A stretch of DNA of 64,000 bases from JBMYYR01 sp965243605 (GCA_965243605.1 CBDEVQ010000028.1:10045-74044); one strand, 5' to 3'; counted from the first letter of the stretch, positions 41,727-51,415 are shown. A program made the numbers and translations. Notes: generated by a model from the letters alone, not told the origin.

Positions 41727-42023
41727 TTAGCTCATTACTTTTTCTTTATGCTTAATTAGCACTCGTCTTAACGCATCTGCACAAGAATCTGCCGATTCTT
41801 CAAAGGACTTACTTTGTTTTTTAACCATAAACTCATTCCCAGGTACATTTACCTTGACCTCAACGAGTTTATTCTCTCTATCCTTCGCCGATTCAACAAT
41901 AAGAAACACTGTTACATCGATTATATTATCATAAAACGTTTCTAATTTATTTAATTTCCCTTCTATAAAAGCAACTAATTTTTGATCTACTGTGAATCCG
42001 TCTGATTGTACTGTAATTTGCAT
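41727..42023 (-). CDS. raiA: ribosome hibernation factor (HPF/RaiA family)
   Basis: Protein of 98 residues, the short type without the C-terminal dimer domain. MQITVQSDGFTVDQKLVAFI and the KLVEVKVNVPGNEFMVKKQS strand are typical. Binds 30S subunits under low growth. Starts three bases after xerC, in the same unit as xerC. Confidence 0.9.
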   Translation of the reverse strand: MQITVQSDGFTVDQKLVAFIEGKLNKLETFYDNIIDVTVFLIVESAKDRENKLVEVKVNVPGNEFMVKKQSKSFEESADSCADALRRVLIKHKEKVMS

Positions 42024-42026
42024 ATG

Positions 42027-42920
42027 TTATTTGATTTTATTACCACCTCGAGGGTGATATGATTTGTACTCCTTGATCATTCGCTCTTTTGAATTGTGCG
42101 TATATATCTCGGTTGCAGATAAGCTCGAATGGCCAAGTACTTCCTTAATTGAGTTAATCTCAACCTCATTATTCATTAACTCTGTAGCAAAACTATGCCT
42201 CAATGTATGAGGACTCTTTTGCCTCCCTTTAGATATGAAACTAAGATAATAATTAACTTTTCTATAAACAAACTTTGGATACATTTTATTGTGTTTATTC
42301 GTTAAAAAAAGTAGTCCATTTTTTGTTAGATTATTATCCTTCATTTCTAAGATATAGGTAATCAACTGATCCTTTAATTCTTCTGTTAAAAACACTAATC
42401 GTTCTTTATTTCTCTTACCTAAGACTTTCATCTGACTTCTTTCAAAGTCTATATCATCAATTTTCAAAGAAATTAATTCTGATTGTCTAATTCCTGTCGA
42501 AAATAACGTTAACAACAACAAACGATCCCGTTTACCAAAAAAACCTTCATCAAATACACCTTCTAATGTAAACAACGTATCTATCTCTTCAGCAGAATAG
42601 AATTCTGGTAGCTTACGCTCTGTTTTAAGGGATTTAATCGCTACTGAAGGGTTTGCATCTATTATACCGGCCTGCATAGCGAAATTATAGAAACTTTTAA
42701 GTGCAGCTATTTTTCTATTAATACTTCTTGCCGAATAGTCTTGTTTAGATAAGTAAACAACCCAATATCTTAATTCCTTAATCTTAGCCGTTGAAAAAGA
42801 TACTTCTAATTCTGAATTCAAAAAGTTAGAACACTGATTTAAGTCAAACATATATGAGCTAACCGTATGCTTACTCATATTTCGTTCAATGCTCAAGTAT
42901 TTTTCAAACGCTTCAATCAT
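42027..42920 (-). CDS. xerC: XerC/D-type tyrosine recombinase
   Basis: Protein of 297 residues. SAM-like N-terminal domain (FEKYLSIERNMSKHTVSSY) and a full catalytic set: Arg145 (TGIRQSEL), Lys169, His238 and Arg241 (HTLRHSFA), His264 (GHSS) and Tyr273 (EIYTHN). Resolves chromosome dimers at dif. Length and position (between rpsU and raiA, conserved in Flavobacteria) argue for the housekeeping enzyme, not a mobile-element integrase. Confidence 0.92.
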   Translation of the reverse strand: MIEAFEKYLSIERNMSKHTVSSYMFDLNQCSNFLNSELEVSFSTAKIKELRYWVVYLSKQDYSARSINRKIAALKSFYNFAMQAGIIDANPSVAIKSLKTERKLPEFYSAEEIDTLFTLEGVFDEGFFGKRDRLLLLTLFSTGIRQSELISLKIDDIDFERSQMKVLGKRNKERLVFLTEELKDQLITYILEMKDNNLTKNGLLFLTNKHNKMYPKFVYRKVNYYLSFISKGRQKSPHTLRHSFATELMNNEVEINSIKEVLGHSSLSATEIYTHNSKERMIKEYKSYHPRGGNKIK

Positions 42921-42991
42921 TGTTTTCTTAATTTATTAATAAATATACTTAATTCATGCTTATATGATCGAAATGCTATGTTATAAAACGC

Positions 42992-43026
42992 AAAAAGGCG
43001 GAATAGTAAAACTATTCCGCCTTTTT
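42992..43026 (-). terminator. rpsU terminator
   Basis: 15-bp perfect stem (AAAAAGGCGGAATAG) with loop TAAAA and T-run, 18 bases after the rpsU stop. Confidence 0.92.
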
Positions 43027-43043
43027 CTAAATTTTATAAAGAC

Positions 43044-43238
43044 CTATGCTTCTTCAGCTTGTCTTAAAGACTGGATATAAGCCGCTTTCATCATTTGTTT
43101 TCTTCTAACAACTGACTTTTTAGAGTGCTGCTTTCTACCTCTTAATTGCTTCATTGCACCTGTTTTATCAAACTTTCTTTTAAATCTCTTAAGCGCTCTT
43201 TCTATCGCTTCTCCTTCCTTAACTGGTATGATAATCAT
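43044..43238 (-). CDS. rpsU: 30S ribosomal protein S21
   Basis: Protein of 64 residues (MIIIPVKEGEAIERALKRF, then a basic RGRKQHSKKSVVRRKQ). It has its own promoter and terminator, so it is a single-gene unit. Confidence 0.95.
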   Translation of the reverse strand: MIIIPVKEGEAIERALKRFKRKFDKTGAMKQLRGRKQHSKKSVVRRKQMMKAAYIQSLRQAEEA

Positions 43239-43303
43239 AATCTTGTCTTGTATATTAAGCTTTTATGTCTAGTTTTATTCGTTATTTAAAACGAATCGAG
43301 CTG

Positions 43304-43311
43304 CAAATATA
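43304..43311 (-). promoter_or_regulatory. -7 element of rpsU
   Basis: TATATTTG on the minus strand matches TAnnTTTG, 66 bases before the ATG. Confidence 0.55.
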
Positions 43312-43340
43312 AAGATTTTTATTGGCTTAATAAGAAGAAT

Positions 43341-44477
43341 TTAAAGAATTTGTTTAGAAATGACTAATTTTTGAATCTCAGAGGTCCCTTCTCCAATTGT
43401 ACAAAGCTTAGCATCTCTGTAGAATTTTTCAACTGGAAAATCCTTAGTATATCCATATCCTCCAAAAATCTGAACAGCTTCGTTAGCAACTTTACATGCA
43501 ACCTCAGAAGCATAATATTTAGCCATTGCTCCTTCTTTAGTCATTCTTTGCTTTTTCTCTTTTAGATCACAAGCACTATATATTAATAATTCTGATGCTT
43601 CTATCTCTGTACCCATATCGGCTAGTTTAAATGCTATAGCCTGAAATTTAGAAATAGATTGACCAAACTGCTCTCTTTCTTTTGAATAATTAACAGCGGC
43701 CTTCATTGCTCCTTTTGCTATTCCTAAGCTTAAAGCGGCTATTGAGATTCTACCTCCATCTAATACTTTCATGGCCTGAACAAATCCATCTCCTTCTTCA
43801 CCTAGCATATTATCTTTATGAACTCTACAGTTATCAAAGATTAGCTCTGCCGTTTCAGAAGCTCTCATTCCGAGTTTGTTTTCTTTTTTTCCAGAAGTAA
43901 AACCTTCAGTTCCTTTTTCAATCACAAATGCAGACATTCCATGAGAATCTCCTTTTTCTCCAGTACGTGCTATAACAACAGCAACATCACCAGAAATAGC
44001 ATGAGTAATAAAGTTCTTCGCTCCATTTAACACCCAGTAATCACCATCCTTTACAGCAGTAGTATTCATACCTCCAGCATCAGACCCTGTATTGTGTTCT
44101 GTAAGTCCCCAAGCTCCAATCCATTCTGCTGTCGCTAATTTTGGTAACCAACGCTTTTTTTGCTCTTCATTACCAAACTGAAGTATATGTCCTGTACATA
44201 ATGAATTATGTGCCGCTACTGAAAGCCCTATTGATGAACAACTTTGAGATATTTCATCAATTACTGTAACATAGTCAAAATAACTTAATCCAGATCCACC
44301 ATATTCTTCAGGAACTAAAACGCCCATAAACCCAAGCTCTCCTAACTTCTTAAACACCTCAACAGGGAAAGTTTGACTTTCATCCCAATCCATTACGTGT
44401 GGTAAAATATGTTGTTTAGCAAATTGATTTACAGACTCTGCAATCATTTTTTGTGTTTCCGAGTAATCAAAATTCAT
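43341..44477 (-). CDS. acyl-CoA dehydrogenase
   Basis: Protein of 378 residues, full family length. FAD-binding WGLTEHNTGSDAGG, then NYSKEREQFGQSISKFQA, and near the C-terminus the catalytic Glu363 in IGEGTSEIQKLVIS (the Y of the common YEGT is replaced by G). Oxidises acyl-CoA esters; the substrate chain length cannot be told. Last gene of an eight-gene run, 13 bases after apt. Confidence 0.93.
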   Translation of the reverse strand: MNFDYSETQKMIAESVNQFAKQHILPHVMDWDESQTFPVEVFKKLGELGFMGVLVPEEYGGSGLSYFDYVTVIDEISQSCSSIGLSVAAHNSLCTGHILQFGNEEQKKRWLPKLATAEWIGAWGLTEHNTGSDAGGMNTTAVKDGDYWVLNGAKNFITHAISGDVAVVIARTGEKGDSHGMSAFVIEKGTEGFTSGKKENKLGMRASETAELIFDNCRVHKDNMLGEEGDGFVQAMKVLDGGRISIAALSLGIAKGAMKAAVNYSKEREQFGQSISKFQAIAFKLADMGTEIEASELLIYSACDLKEKKQRMTKEGAMAKYYASEVACKVANEAVQIFGGYGYTKDFPVEKFYRDAKLCTIGEGTSEIQKLVISKQIL

Positions 44478-44490
44478 AAATTGTTTGTTG

Positions 44491-45018
44491 TTAATAGGTT
44501 AATACAGAATATGTATTCTCTGTAAAAGGGTTTATTTTTTCCATTCCATTAAGGAAGGATAAATGCATTATAAATGAAAATGCAATAGTAACATCTTGAT
44601 TATGTATACACAACTTTGCAGCCGCTTCACACGTTCCTCCCGTCGCTAATACATCATCATGAATTAAAATTCGCTTATATTTTTTTAATGTACTAGCTTG
44701 AATCTCCATATGATCTACACCATATTCTAATTGATATTCTTGACTTAGTACATCTCCAGGTAATTTTCCTTTTTTTCGGATAGGGATAAATGGTACATTT
44801 AACATTTGTGCCATTAACATTCCAAAGAAAAAACCTCTACTTTCAATTCCAACAATAACTTCCGGCTTATACTTAAGAGCATCAGATACGAGTAATTCTA
44901 AAACCTTGTCTCTTACCACACCGTTTTCAAGTAAAGGCATGATATCTTTAAACATAATTCCAGGCTTTGGGAAATCTGGAACATCTAAAATATACTCTTT
45001 AATTTCGTCTATAGTCAT
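44491..45018 (-). CDS. apt: adenine phosphoribosyltransferase
   Basis: Protein of 175 residues. PRPP-binding IHDDVLATGGTCEAA and the GIESRGFFFG block are clear; N-terminal LDVPDFPKPGIMFKDI is typical. Makes AMP from adenine and PRPP. Overlaps the helix-hairpin-helix gene by four bases. Confidence 0.95.
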   Translation of the reverse strand: MTIDEIKEYILDVPDFPKPGIMFKDIMPLLENGVVRDKVLELLVSDALKYKPEVIVGIESRGFFFGMLMAQMLNVPFIPIRKKGKLPGDVLSQEYQLEYGVDHMEIQASTLKKYKRILIHDDVLATGGTCEAAAKLCIHNQDVTIAFSFIMHLSFLNGMEKINPFTENTYSVLTY

Positions 45019-45803
45019 TCTTTAAAATAATAGACAACCAAAGGTTTATCGATCTCAGATACATTATTTACAATATCCTCGATAGTTAATGGTCGTTTCT
45101 TTAATAACTTATTTAATACTGAAGCTGACTTCCTATTAATAAACCCATGTTTTAACAAGGCTTTATAAGATGTCTGTTTAAGAGCAAACCTGTTTGGTCG
45201 TACATTTCCAAATTGAATACGAGACTTCCACTCATCAGATAATTTAGACTTAGGAAAACCATAAATTTGCTTTAGCTGTTCAAATTTAAGAAATCCACCA
45301 ATACTATTTCTATACTTAACCAAGGTTTTTCCTTTATTAATGTTAATCCTAAAGAAAAAGGACAATTCTTCTGCCGTTGCAGTATTGATATTAATAGGTG
45401 GGCATTCACAAAATGTAGGCTCGCTAACTTCATAAACCCAAGAAAGATTCTCCGTATTAATTCCATGAATATCTAATAGATCAGACACACAATTATAAGC
45501 CCCATATTTCTGTCTATTCGTAATAATGCGTTTAACCATTATTGGATCTAGTGGAATACCAGAAGCATCTAATGGGAATATAGTATCATTAAAATTAATA
45601 CATGGATTGACGTTATAATATAAAGGATGTAAAATATCAATTTGATCTATTAATTGTATTTCAGAATCGTTTGTGAAGGCTTTTAATATTCGTTTCTGAA
45701 TTATTAAGAAAACAAAAAGGGTACCCATTAATATGAGTACCCCTCGTTTTTCTGAAGGGTAAAAGTTGAAAAATTGAATTATCGACTTCCTCCACCACTT
45801 CAT
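45015..45803 (-). CDS. membrane-anchored helix-hairpin-helix (ComEA-like) protein
   Basis: Protein of 262 residues. One N-terminal membrane helix (RGVLILMGTLFVFLIIQ), then ComEA/HHH units: one around residues 80-115 (ASGIPLDPIMVKRIITNRQK), a second with ININTATAEELSFFFRININKG, and a third near residues 200-250. HHH repeats bind DNA non-specifically. It may take part in DNA uptake, but such proteins are widespread in Bacteroidota and the role here is unproven. Sits between a symporter and apt. Confidence 0.82.
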   Translation of the reverse strand: MKWWRKSIIQFFNFYPSEKRGVLILMGTLFVFLIIQKRILKAFTNDSEIQLIDQIDILHPLYYNVNPCINFNDTIFPLDASGIPLDPIMVKRIITNRQKYGAYNCVSDLLDIHGINTENLSWVYEVSEPTFCECPPININTATAEELSFFFRININKGKTLVKYRNSIGGFLKFEQLKQIYGFPKSKLSDEWKSRIQFGNVRPNRFALKQTSYKALLKHGFINRKSASVLNKLLKKRPLTIEDIVNNVSEIDKPLVVYYFKE

Positions 45804-45807
45804 TATA

Positions 45808-47382
45808 TTAGTTCTTTTTTATAGCTAAGTAATAGCGGTTAATTTCTTCCTTAATTTTAGGTAATAATAAGAAAACTCCAATTAAATTGGGAATTGCCAT
45901 TGCAAAAATCATGGCATCTGAAAAATCTGTTACTGCTCCTAATGTTATTGAAGCTCCTACTACAGTAAAGAAACAGAAAAATACTTTATAAACGATTTCA
46001 TTACGTTTACTTTTCCCGAATATATATAACCAAGACTGTAAACCATAATAAGACCAAGATATCATTGTTGAAAATGCAAACAACACAACTGCTATTGTTA
46101 ATACATAAGGAAACCAAGGTATAACAGATTCAAAAGCTTTAGATGTAGCTAATACTCCATCAGCCTCTGCTACTCCATAGGTCATGATTCCTCCATCACC
46201 ATTTGTTATAATAATAACAAGTGCAGTAATCGTACAAACAATAACGGTATCAATTAACGGTTCTAATAGAGCTACTAAACCTTCAGAGGCTGCGTATTTA
46301 GTTTTTACAGCTGAGTGTGCAATAGCTGCAGAACCAACTCCTGCTTCGTTAGAGAATGCTGCTCTACGAAACCCTTGTACTAAAACTCCAACAACACCAC
46401 CAGCAATTCCTTGAGGATTAAATGCTCCATCAATAATTTCACCAAAAGCCCATCCTAAATGCTCAATATTTGCCCCAATAATAATGAAAGCTGCTAATAA
46501 ATAGATTCCAACCATAAAAGGTACTACCTTCTCAGTAATTGAAGCAATACGCTTTAACCCACCAAGAATAACAATACCAACTAACACTGCCATAACCAAA
46601 CCAAATACTAGCCCAGAAGAACTTCCTTGTATATTAAATGTATCGTTAAAAATTTTAGCAGCTTGGTTTGATTGAAACATATTTCCACCACCAAACGATC
46701 CACCAACACACATGATTGCAAAAATTACGGCTAGTACTTTACCTAAGCTACCTTGTCCTATTTCCGCAAGTCCTTTCTTAAGATAGTACATTGGACCTCC
46801 ATATACAGTACCATCAGCATCTATATCTCTATATTTAACACCAAGTGTACATTCAGCAAATTTGGAAGTCATACCAAGTAATCCAGCTAAAATCATCCAA
46901 AATGTTGCTCCAGGACCTCCAATAGATACTGCAATTGCAACACCTGCTATGTTTCCTAATCCAACTGTACCAGATAACGCAGCTGTTAAAGCCTGAAAGT
47001 GAGAAACCTCTCCTTCTTCTGCTTCATCAGTTATTGTTCCTTTTACATCTCCATCCACAATATTAACCGCCGCATTATTATCAGCTTCAATATGGTCAAT
47101 ATCATCATATTTCCCTCTTACAACGTTAATAGAAGTTCCTAAACCTTTAACATTTATAAATTTAAAATAAAATGTAAAGAACAATGCACTTATTAATAAG
47201 ACCACTACAACCCAAGGAATTCCAACATTTTCTGTTACGGGGATACTCTTAAAGATACCTTGAACAAACCAACCTGTTGCAGCACCAAATTTTTCATTGA
47301 CAATTTCATCAAAACCTTTGTCAGCGGCAACTAATGGTAATATTGCACCAAGTGTTAGTAATTGGAATAGGCGTTTTCTCAT
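45808..47382 (-). CDS. sodium:alanine symporter (AGCS family)
   Basis: Protein of 524 residues with about ten to eleven membrane helices. Signatures: ALSGTVGLGNIAGVAIAVSIGGPGATFWM, GGPMYYLKKGL, and FRRAAFSNEAGVGSAAIAHS. Imports alanine or glycine with Na+. The N-terminus is about 60 residues longer than AlsT-type proteins and includes a signal-like MRKRLFQLLTLGAILPLVAA. Four bases before the HHH gene. Confidence 0.92.
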   Translation of the reverse strand: MRKRLFQLLTLGAILPLVAADKGFDEIVNEKFGAATGWFVQGIFKSIPVTENVGIPWVVVVLLISALFFTFYFKFINVKGLGTSINVVRGKYDDIDHIEADNNAAVNIVDGDVKGTITDEAEEGEVSHFQALTAALSGTVGLGNIAGVAIAVSIGGPGATFWMILAGLLGMTSKFAECTLGVKYRDIDADGTVYGGPMYYLKKGLAEIGQGSLGKVLAVIFAIMCVGGSFGGGNMFQSNQAAKIFNDTFNIQGSSSGLVFGLVMAVLVGIVILGGLKRIASITEKVVPFMVGIYLLAAFIIIGANIEHLGWAFGEIIDGAFNPQGIAGGVVGVLVQGFRRAAFSNEAGVGSAAIAHSAVKTKYAASEGLVALLEPLIDTVIVCTITALVIIITNGDGGIMTYGVAEADGVLATSKAFESVIPWFPYVLTIAVVLFAFSTMISWSYYGLQSWLYIFGKSKRNEIVYKVFFCFFTVVGASITLGAVTDFSDAMIFAMAIPNLIGVFLLLPKIKEEINRYYLAIKKN

Positions 47383-47389
47383 GGTTTTC

Positions 47390-48298
47390 TTATTTTCGGT
47401 TTAATTGTTTGTCGATTATAGATAGACTATCAAAAAAAGATACTGGATTATACTCCAATGCCTTTCTAGCTTTCTCTATTGATAAGTTTGTATGTAATGG
47501 TCTTTCCGCTTTCTGGCTTAAATCTTTTGTTAAAATAGGCGAAATCAATGATTTATCTAAATTCCAGAAATCAGCAATTTGATTTATGAGGCCTAATATA
47601 CTAAAAGTTTCGGGGCCTACGATATGATAAATCCCTTTCTCTGTTGAATTTACAGCATTTAAAGATGCCTTTGCAAGGTCTTCTGCCAAAGTTGGAGCTC
47701 TAAACTGATCGCTAATCACATTGATCGACTGTCCATTTTCTAGGCTTGACTTGGCCCATAAAGCAAAATTAGATCTTGAATTATCATAAAGGACTCCATA
47801 TACAAATGATGTTCTTAGTATAATATAATCTACAACTGAGTTAAGAAGAATATCCTCTGACTTTTTCTTACTCAAGCCATATTCAGACAATGGATTAACC
47901 TTTGAATCTTCTTTATAGGGTTGAGTCGAACTCCCATCAAATACAAAATCCGTTGAAATATGTACGAGTTTGGTCTTTTTTTCACCAATTGCCTCAACAA
48001 GGTACTGAACAGAATTCACATTATATGCTTCACAAGTTTCCCTTTCAATTTCACAATTGTCTACATGTGTAAATGCTGCACAATGTATTATAGCATCAGG
48101 GTTAAAGCTATCTATTATATTAATAACATCGTCTCTACTAGCAATATCTAATGATTGGTAGTTTAATTGGTATTCGGGATTTAATCTTGACTCACCTCTA
48201 GAGGTAAATAAAACATCATACTTGAGATTATTAACAAAAAGATCCACCAATTTTTGTCCTAACATTCCGTTAGCTCCCGTTATTAATATTTTCTTCAC
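47390..48298 (-). CDS. dTDP-4-dehydrorhamnose reductase-like SDR protein
   Basis: Protein of 302 residues from a GTG start (KKILITGANGMLGQKLV). NAD(P)-binding GANGMLG (8-14), HCAAFTHVD and catalytic YGLSKKK. Overall it matches the RmlD branch of the extended SDR superfamily. No rml genes are nearby, so the natural substrate may differ. Part of the eight-gene run. Confidence 0.82.
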   Translation of the reverse strand: MKKILITGANGMLGQKLVDLFVNNLKYDVLFTSRGESRLNPEYQLNYQSLDIASRDDVINIIDSFNPDAIIHCAAFTHVDNCEIERETCEAYNVNSVQYLVEAIGEKKTKLVHISTDFVFDGSSTQPYKEDSKVNPLSEYGLSKKKSEDILLNSVVDYIILRTSFVYGVLYDNSRSNFALWAKSSLENGQSINVISDQFRAPTLAEDLAKASLNAVNSTEKGIYHIVGPETFSILGLINQIADFWNLDKSLISPILTKDLSQKAERPLHTNLSIEKARKALEYNPVSFFDSLSIIDKQLNRK

Positions 48299-48303
48299 TT
48301 TGT

Positions 48304-49335
48304 TTAGATGTTTAATAATTTATTTAAAGCTTGTATTTGTTCCGGGTTTCCCAGAACAAAAAACTTACAATCTTCAGTTATCTTTGTATCTGCAGAAGGG
48401 TTGATTGTATAACTACCATCTGGAGCTTTAAGACCAATAATTGTACACCCAGATGTTTCTCTTAACTGGAGTTCTTTAATAGATTTCCCTTTTAGTTCTT
48501 CCGGAATATCATGATAAGATAATTCCTCTAAAGTAATTCCCTTTTCATTACCGACAGTTATATTATCTATAAACTCTACTAAATCTGGGGAGACAACTAA
48601 AGTCGCCATATGAGTACCTCCAACTTTATCTGGCATAATAACATTATCGGCACCAGCTACATAAAGTTTATTAACTGTTTTATCTGATGTTGCCCTTGAA
48701 ATAATCTTCATTTTTGGGTTTAATTGCCTTGCCGATAAAACCAAAAACAAATTATTAGCATCATTTGGTAGGGCAGCAATTAAGGATGACGCTTTTTTCA
48801 CATTAGACTCATCTAATATTTCGTCATCTGTTACATCTCCCATTATTGCTAAAAGCTCTCCTGAGGCTTGTAATTCAGAGACAATATCTTCATCAGAATC
48901 AATAATTACAAATTGCTTCCCATGTCTTTTAAGTGTTTCAGCAGCTTGACGACCATTACGCCCATAACCACAAATTATGACGTGTCCGTCTAATTTAGAT
49001 ATTTCTTTAACAAACTTTCTTTCTTTCATTTTTTTATAAAATTCAGATTGAATCGCAAAACGCGTAAAAACAGATATTACATATGCATATGTACCAATAC
49101 TTAATAGTATTAACATAGATGTAAATATCCTACCGAAATTAGATAATTCTTTAACCTCACCAAATCCAACTGTAGAAATGGTTATCATCGTCATATAAAT
49201 AGATTCAATAAGATCATATCCTTCAATAGATCCAAATCCAATTACACCAATAATAATGACCAAAAAAAACCAACGAATTGCAAAATACAATTCGTTAGTA
49301 CCAAATAACCGTTCTATAGAGTTTTTATATATCAA
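48304..49335 (-). CDS. two-helix potassium channel with RCK (TrkA-N/TrkA-C) domain
   Basis: Protein of 343 residues. Two membrane helices (about 20-38 and 68-92) flank a pore loop with selectivity filter TISTVGFGE. The RCK N-lobe (VIICGYGRNGRQAAETL) and a C-lobe (ELQLRETSGCTIIGLKAP) follow. The filter TVGFGE in place of the usual TVGYGD is an allowed variant. The start is a TTG inside the end of the PspC-like gene (11-base overlap); I see no better start. Confidence 0.88.
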   Translation of the reverse strand: MIYKNSIERLFGTNELYFAIRWFFLVIIIGVIGFGSIEGYDLIESIYMTMITISTVGFGEVKELSNFGRIFTSMLILLSIGTYAYVISVFTRFAIQSEFYKKMKERKFVKEISKLDGHVIICGYGRNGRQAAETLKRHGKQFVIIDSDEDIVSELQASGELLAIMGDVTDDEILDESNVKKASSLIAALPNDANNLFLVLSARQLNPKMKIISRATSDKTVNKLYVAGADNVIMPDKVGGTHMATLVVSPDLVEFIDNITVGNEKGITLEELSYHDIPEELKGKSIKELQLRETSGCTIIGLKAPDGSYTINPSADTKITEDCKFFVLGNPEQIQALNKLLNI

Positions 49336-49546
49336 ATGTTCTTTTTCGTTTATAAAATAATGTATCCTTTAATTTAAAAAGGAACATTAATAGTACGTAC
49401 ATAATAATAGGAGATCCTAATGTCAAAAAACTAACATAAATGAAAAATAATCTAACCTCACCTACTTGTAAGTTTAGCTTATCTGAAACTCGAGTACAAA
49501 CTCCAAAAGCTTGCCTCTCAAAAAACAACATAAGTTTATTAATCAT
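49325..49546 (-). CDS. PspC-like small membrane protein
   Basis: Protein of 73 residues: amphipathic N-terminus with FGVCTRVSDKLNLQVGEVRL, one or two membrane helices (FFIYVSFLTLGSPIIMYVLL) and a basic tail. Resembles the PspC domain linked to envelope stress. Overlaps DUF2851 by eight bases and the K+ channel by eleven, so translation is coupled. Confidence 0.75.
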   Translation of the reverse strand: MINKLMLFFERQAFGVCTRVSDKLNLQVGEVRLFFIYVSFLTLGSPIIMYVLLMFLFKLKDTLFYKRKRTFDI

Positions 49547-50801
49547 GACTTCTAATAATTTTATATCCTATTCCGCAATTTAAACATTTTCTAGGAATAC
49601 AATAGTATTTATATTTATGAAGATTAAACTGACTTTGCAAAGCATTATCACATTGAAACCCATTACTACGCATTAACCGGTTAACTTTATTAGGTTCACT
49701 AGGTTTACTCTCTAAAAATAATAAAGAATTTTCAACCGCTTTCTTTTTGTTCTCCGAATATAATATGCGTAAAGGAATTATGGCATTAATCCAAAGTTTT
49801 AATATTGTTAATTTACCGATGGATTTTTTAGAATACTTAGATGGTTTATTAAATACATAATGTGTATTCCAATATGCTGTAGACTCTAATTCATTTAGAG
49901 TTTTAGATATTGAATCGAAAGATTCATTTAAAATAAAATCTTCTATTGAATTTATTTTGCAAAACAAATCGGCTAATAAAGACAACCTTACTGTAGGAAA
50001 AGAAGAAGGTCTCACTCTTAAAAAAATCCAATTTGATTTAGACATTTCTGTAAATGAATGCAATGTATTAAAGTATAAATATGTTTGTTTTAATTGACTA
50101 ATATAATCGTCACTATCTGTTTTTTGCTCATGAAGCAATCCAGAAACTCCGAATAATATTGCCTCTAATCGATGCTTATCATTTTTATATTTATTAAGAA
50201 TTTGATAAGGAAGAATTTTAGACAATTTATTAAACCCATATGTATTTTGTGGACTCCCTAAAACAGACATAAAAACTTGATATATTTTATCCAATTTAAT
50301 ATTAGTAAAATCATTCAATACTTCTTTTGTTTTAAGATCTATTCTAATTCTTAATATTTCTTTTCTGTATTCTATTAACCATTTATCATCCAATTGATTT
50401 ATGGCATGTGAACAAGGTAATTCTTTAGAGCTTTCAGTTAATTTTTGATAATTGTCATAATAATACTTTGGGACGCTACCTTGTAAGCTTAATGTTGGAC
50501 ACTTTAACGAAGGTATGTTTATATCATTTCTCCAAACCACATGCAAAATAACATTACTATAATTCGAGTCTAAATGATGTTTATGTTTTACCCAGTCTGA
50601 AGTATTCACATGGAACTCTATACTCCCTACCAAAATTGTTTGGTCTACTTTAATTTTAGCTTCTAAAATATCTGGACCGTCATTGTCATTAATCCTACCC
50701 TTTTCAATTATTTCTATTATTTCGTTATCTGTAGATTTAAGAAAACTTGGATTAAACAACTGCCGTTCCCAAATAAAATATAAAAATTGCTCTTTTATCA
50801 T
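49539..50801 (-). CDS. DUF2851 family protein
   Basis: Protein of 420 residues (EQFLYFIWERQLFNPSFL, VGSIEFHVNTSDWVKHKHH, VILHVVWRNDI, KILPYQILNKYK, and a Cys-containing CIPRKCLNCGIGY at the end). This family is conserved in Bacteroidota without a known function. The SIEFHVNTSDW block has the look of a nuclease-like active core, but that is speculation. First gene of the eight-gene run. Confidence 0.85.
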   Translation of the reverse strand: MIKEQFLYFIWERQLFNPSFLKSTDNEIIEIIEKGRINDNDGPDILEAKIKVDQTILVGSIEFHVNTSDWVKHKHHLDSNYSNVILHVVWRNDINIPSLKCPTLSLQGSVPKYYYDNYQKLTESSKELPCSHAINQLDDKWLIEYRKEILRIRIDLKTKEVLNDFTNIKLDKIYQVFMSVLGSPQNTYGFNKLSKILPYQILNKYKNDKHRLEAILFGVSGLLHEQKTDSDDYISQLKQTYLYFNTLHSFTEMSKSNWIFLRVRPSSFPTVRLSLLADLFCKINSIEDFILNESFDSISKTLNELESTAYWNTHYVFNKPSKYSKKSIGKLTILKLWINAIIPLRILYSENKKKAVENSLLFLESKPSEPNKVNRLMRSNGFQCDNALQSQFNLHKYKYYCIPRKCLNCGIGYKIIRSHD

Positions 50802-50851
50802 TATATATAAATTTAAAGGTTGATAATTATTTGATGCACTTTTATAAAATA

Positions 50852-50888
50852 AAAAAACGCCCTTAAAAACTATTGTTCTAGGAGCGCT
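50852..50888 (-). terminator. weak terminator after mscL
   Basis: GCGCTCCT...AGGGCGT on the minus strand forms an imperfect stem followed by seven T, 23 bases after the mscL stop. Confidence 0.5.
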
Positions 50889-50910
50889 ACTACTTACTAA
50901 ATCGATGATT

Positions 50911-51318
50911 CTATTTTTTCAATAGATCTCTTATTTCACTCAATAATACTTCTTCTTTAGAAGGAGCTGGTGGAGCAGCTGGTTTAGCCTCTTCTTTCTT
51001 TTTCATATTATTATATGCTTTTACCACCATAAAAATTGCTATTGCAACAATAACAAATGTTATTATATGGTTAATAAAACGCCCATAATAAATTGCCACT
51101 TCGGCAATATCTTTACCGGCTGCATCTTTTGCAGCTTCTTGAATTACATATTTTATAGCATTAAAGTCCACCCCTCCCATTAGTTTACCTACTGGAGGCA
51201 TAATAATGTCATTAACAAGTGATTTCACAATTGCTCCAAAATATGTAGCCATAATTAAACCAACGGCCATTTCTAGCACGTTACCTTTCGAGATAAATTT
51301 CTTAAATTCAGTTAACAT
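50911..51318 (-). CDS. mscL: large-conductance mechanosensitive channel
   Basis: Protein of 135 residues. N-terminal EFKKFISKGNVLEMAVGLIM with pore helix, a periplasmic loop, a second helix (NHIITFVIVAIAIFMVVK) and a C-terminal KKKEEAKPAAPPAPSKEE bundle ending LLSEIRDLLKK. Opens under turgor to save the cell from bursting. Confidence 0.96.
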   Translation of the reverse strand: MLTEFKKFISKGNVLEMAVGLIMATYFGAIVKSLVNDIIMPPVGKLMGGVDFNAIKYVIQEAAKDAAGKDIAEVAIYYGRFINHIITFVIVAIAIFMVVKAYNNMKKKEEAKPAAPPAPSKEEVLLSEIRDLLKK

Positions 51319-51415
51319 TCAATTATAATTTTACAGTTAGTTAACTGCAATATAATCTATTACAATATGAGATCATAATAATTTTAAGAGATTTTTCTAT
51401 ACGCAATTATTATTG

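Noticed and set aside
42027..42920. Mobile-element integrase
   Set aside because: Length, full XerC/D motif set and conserved position between rpsU and raiA point to the housekeeping recombinase; no att-like repeats or cargo seen near the tRNAs.
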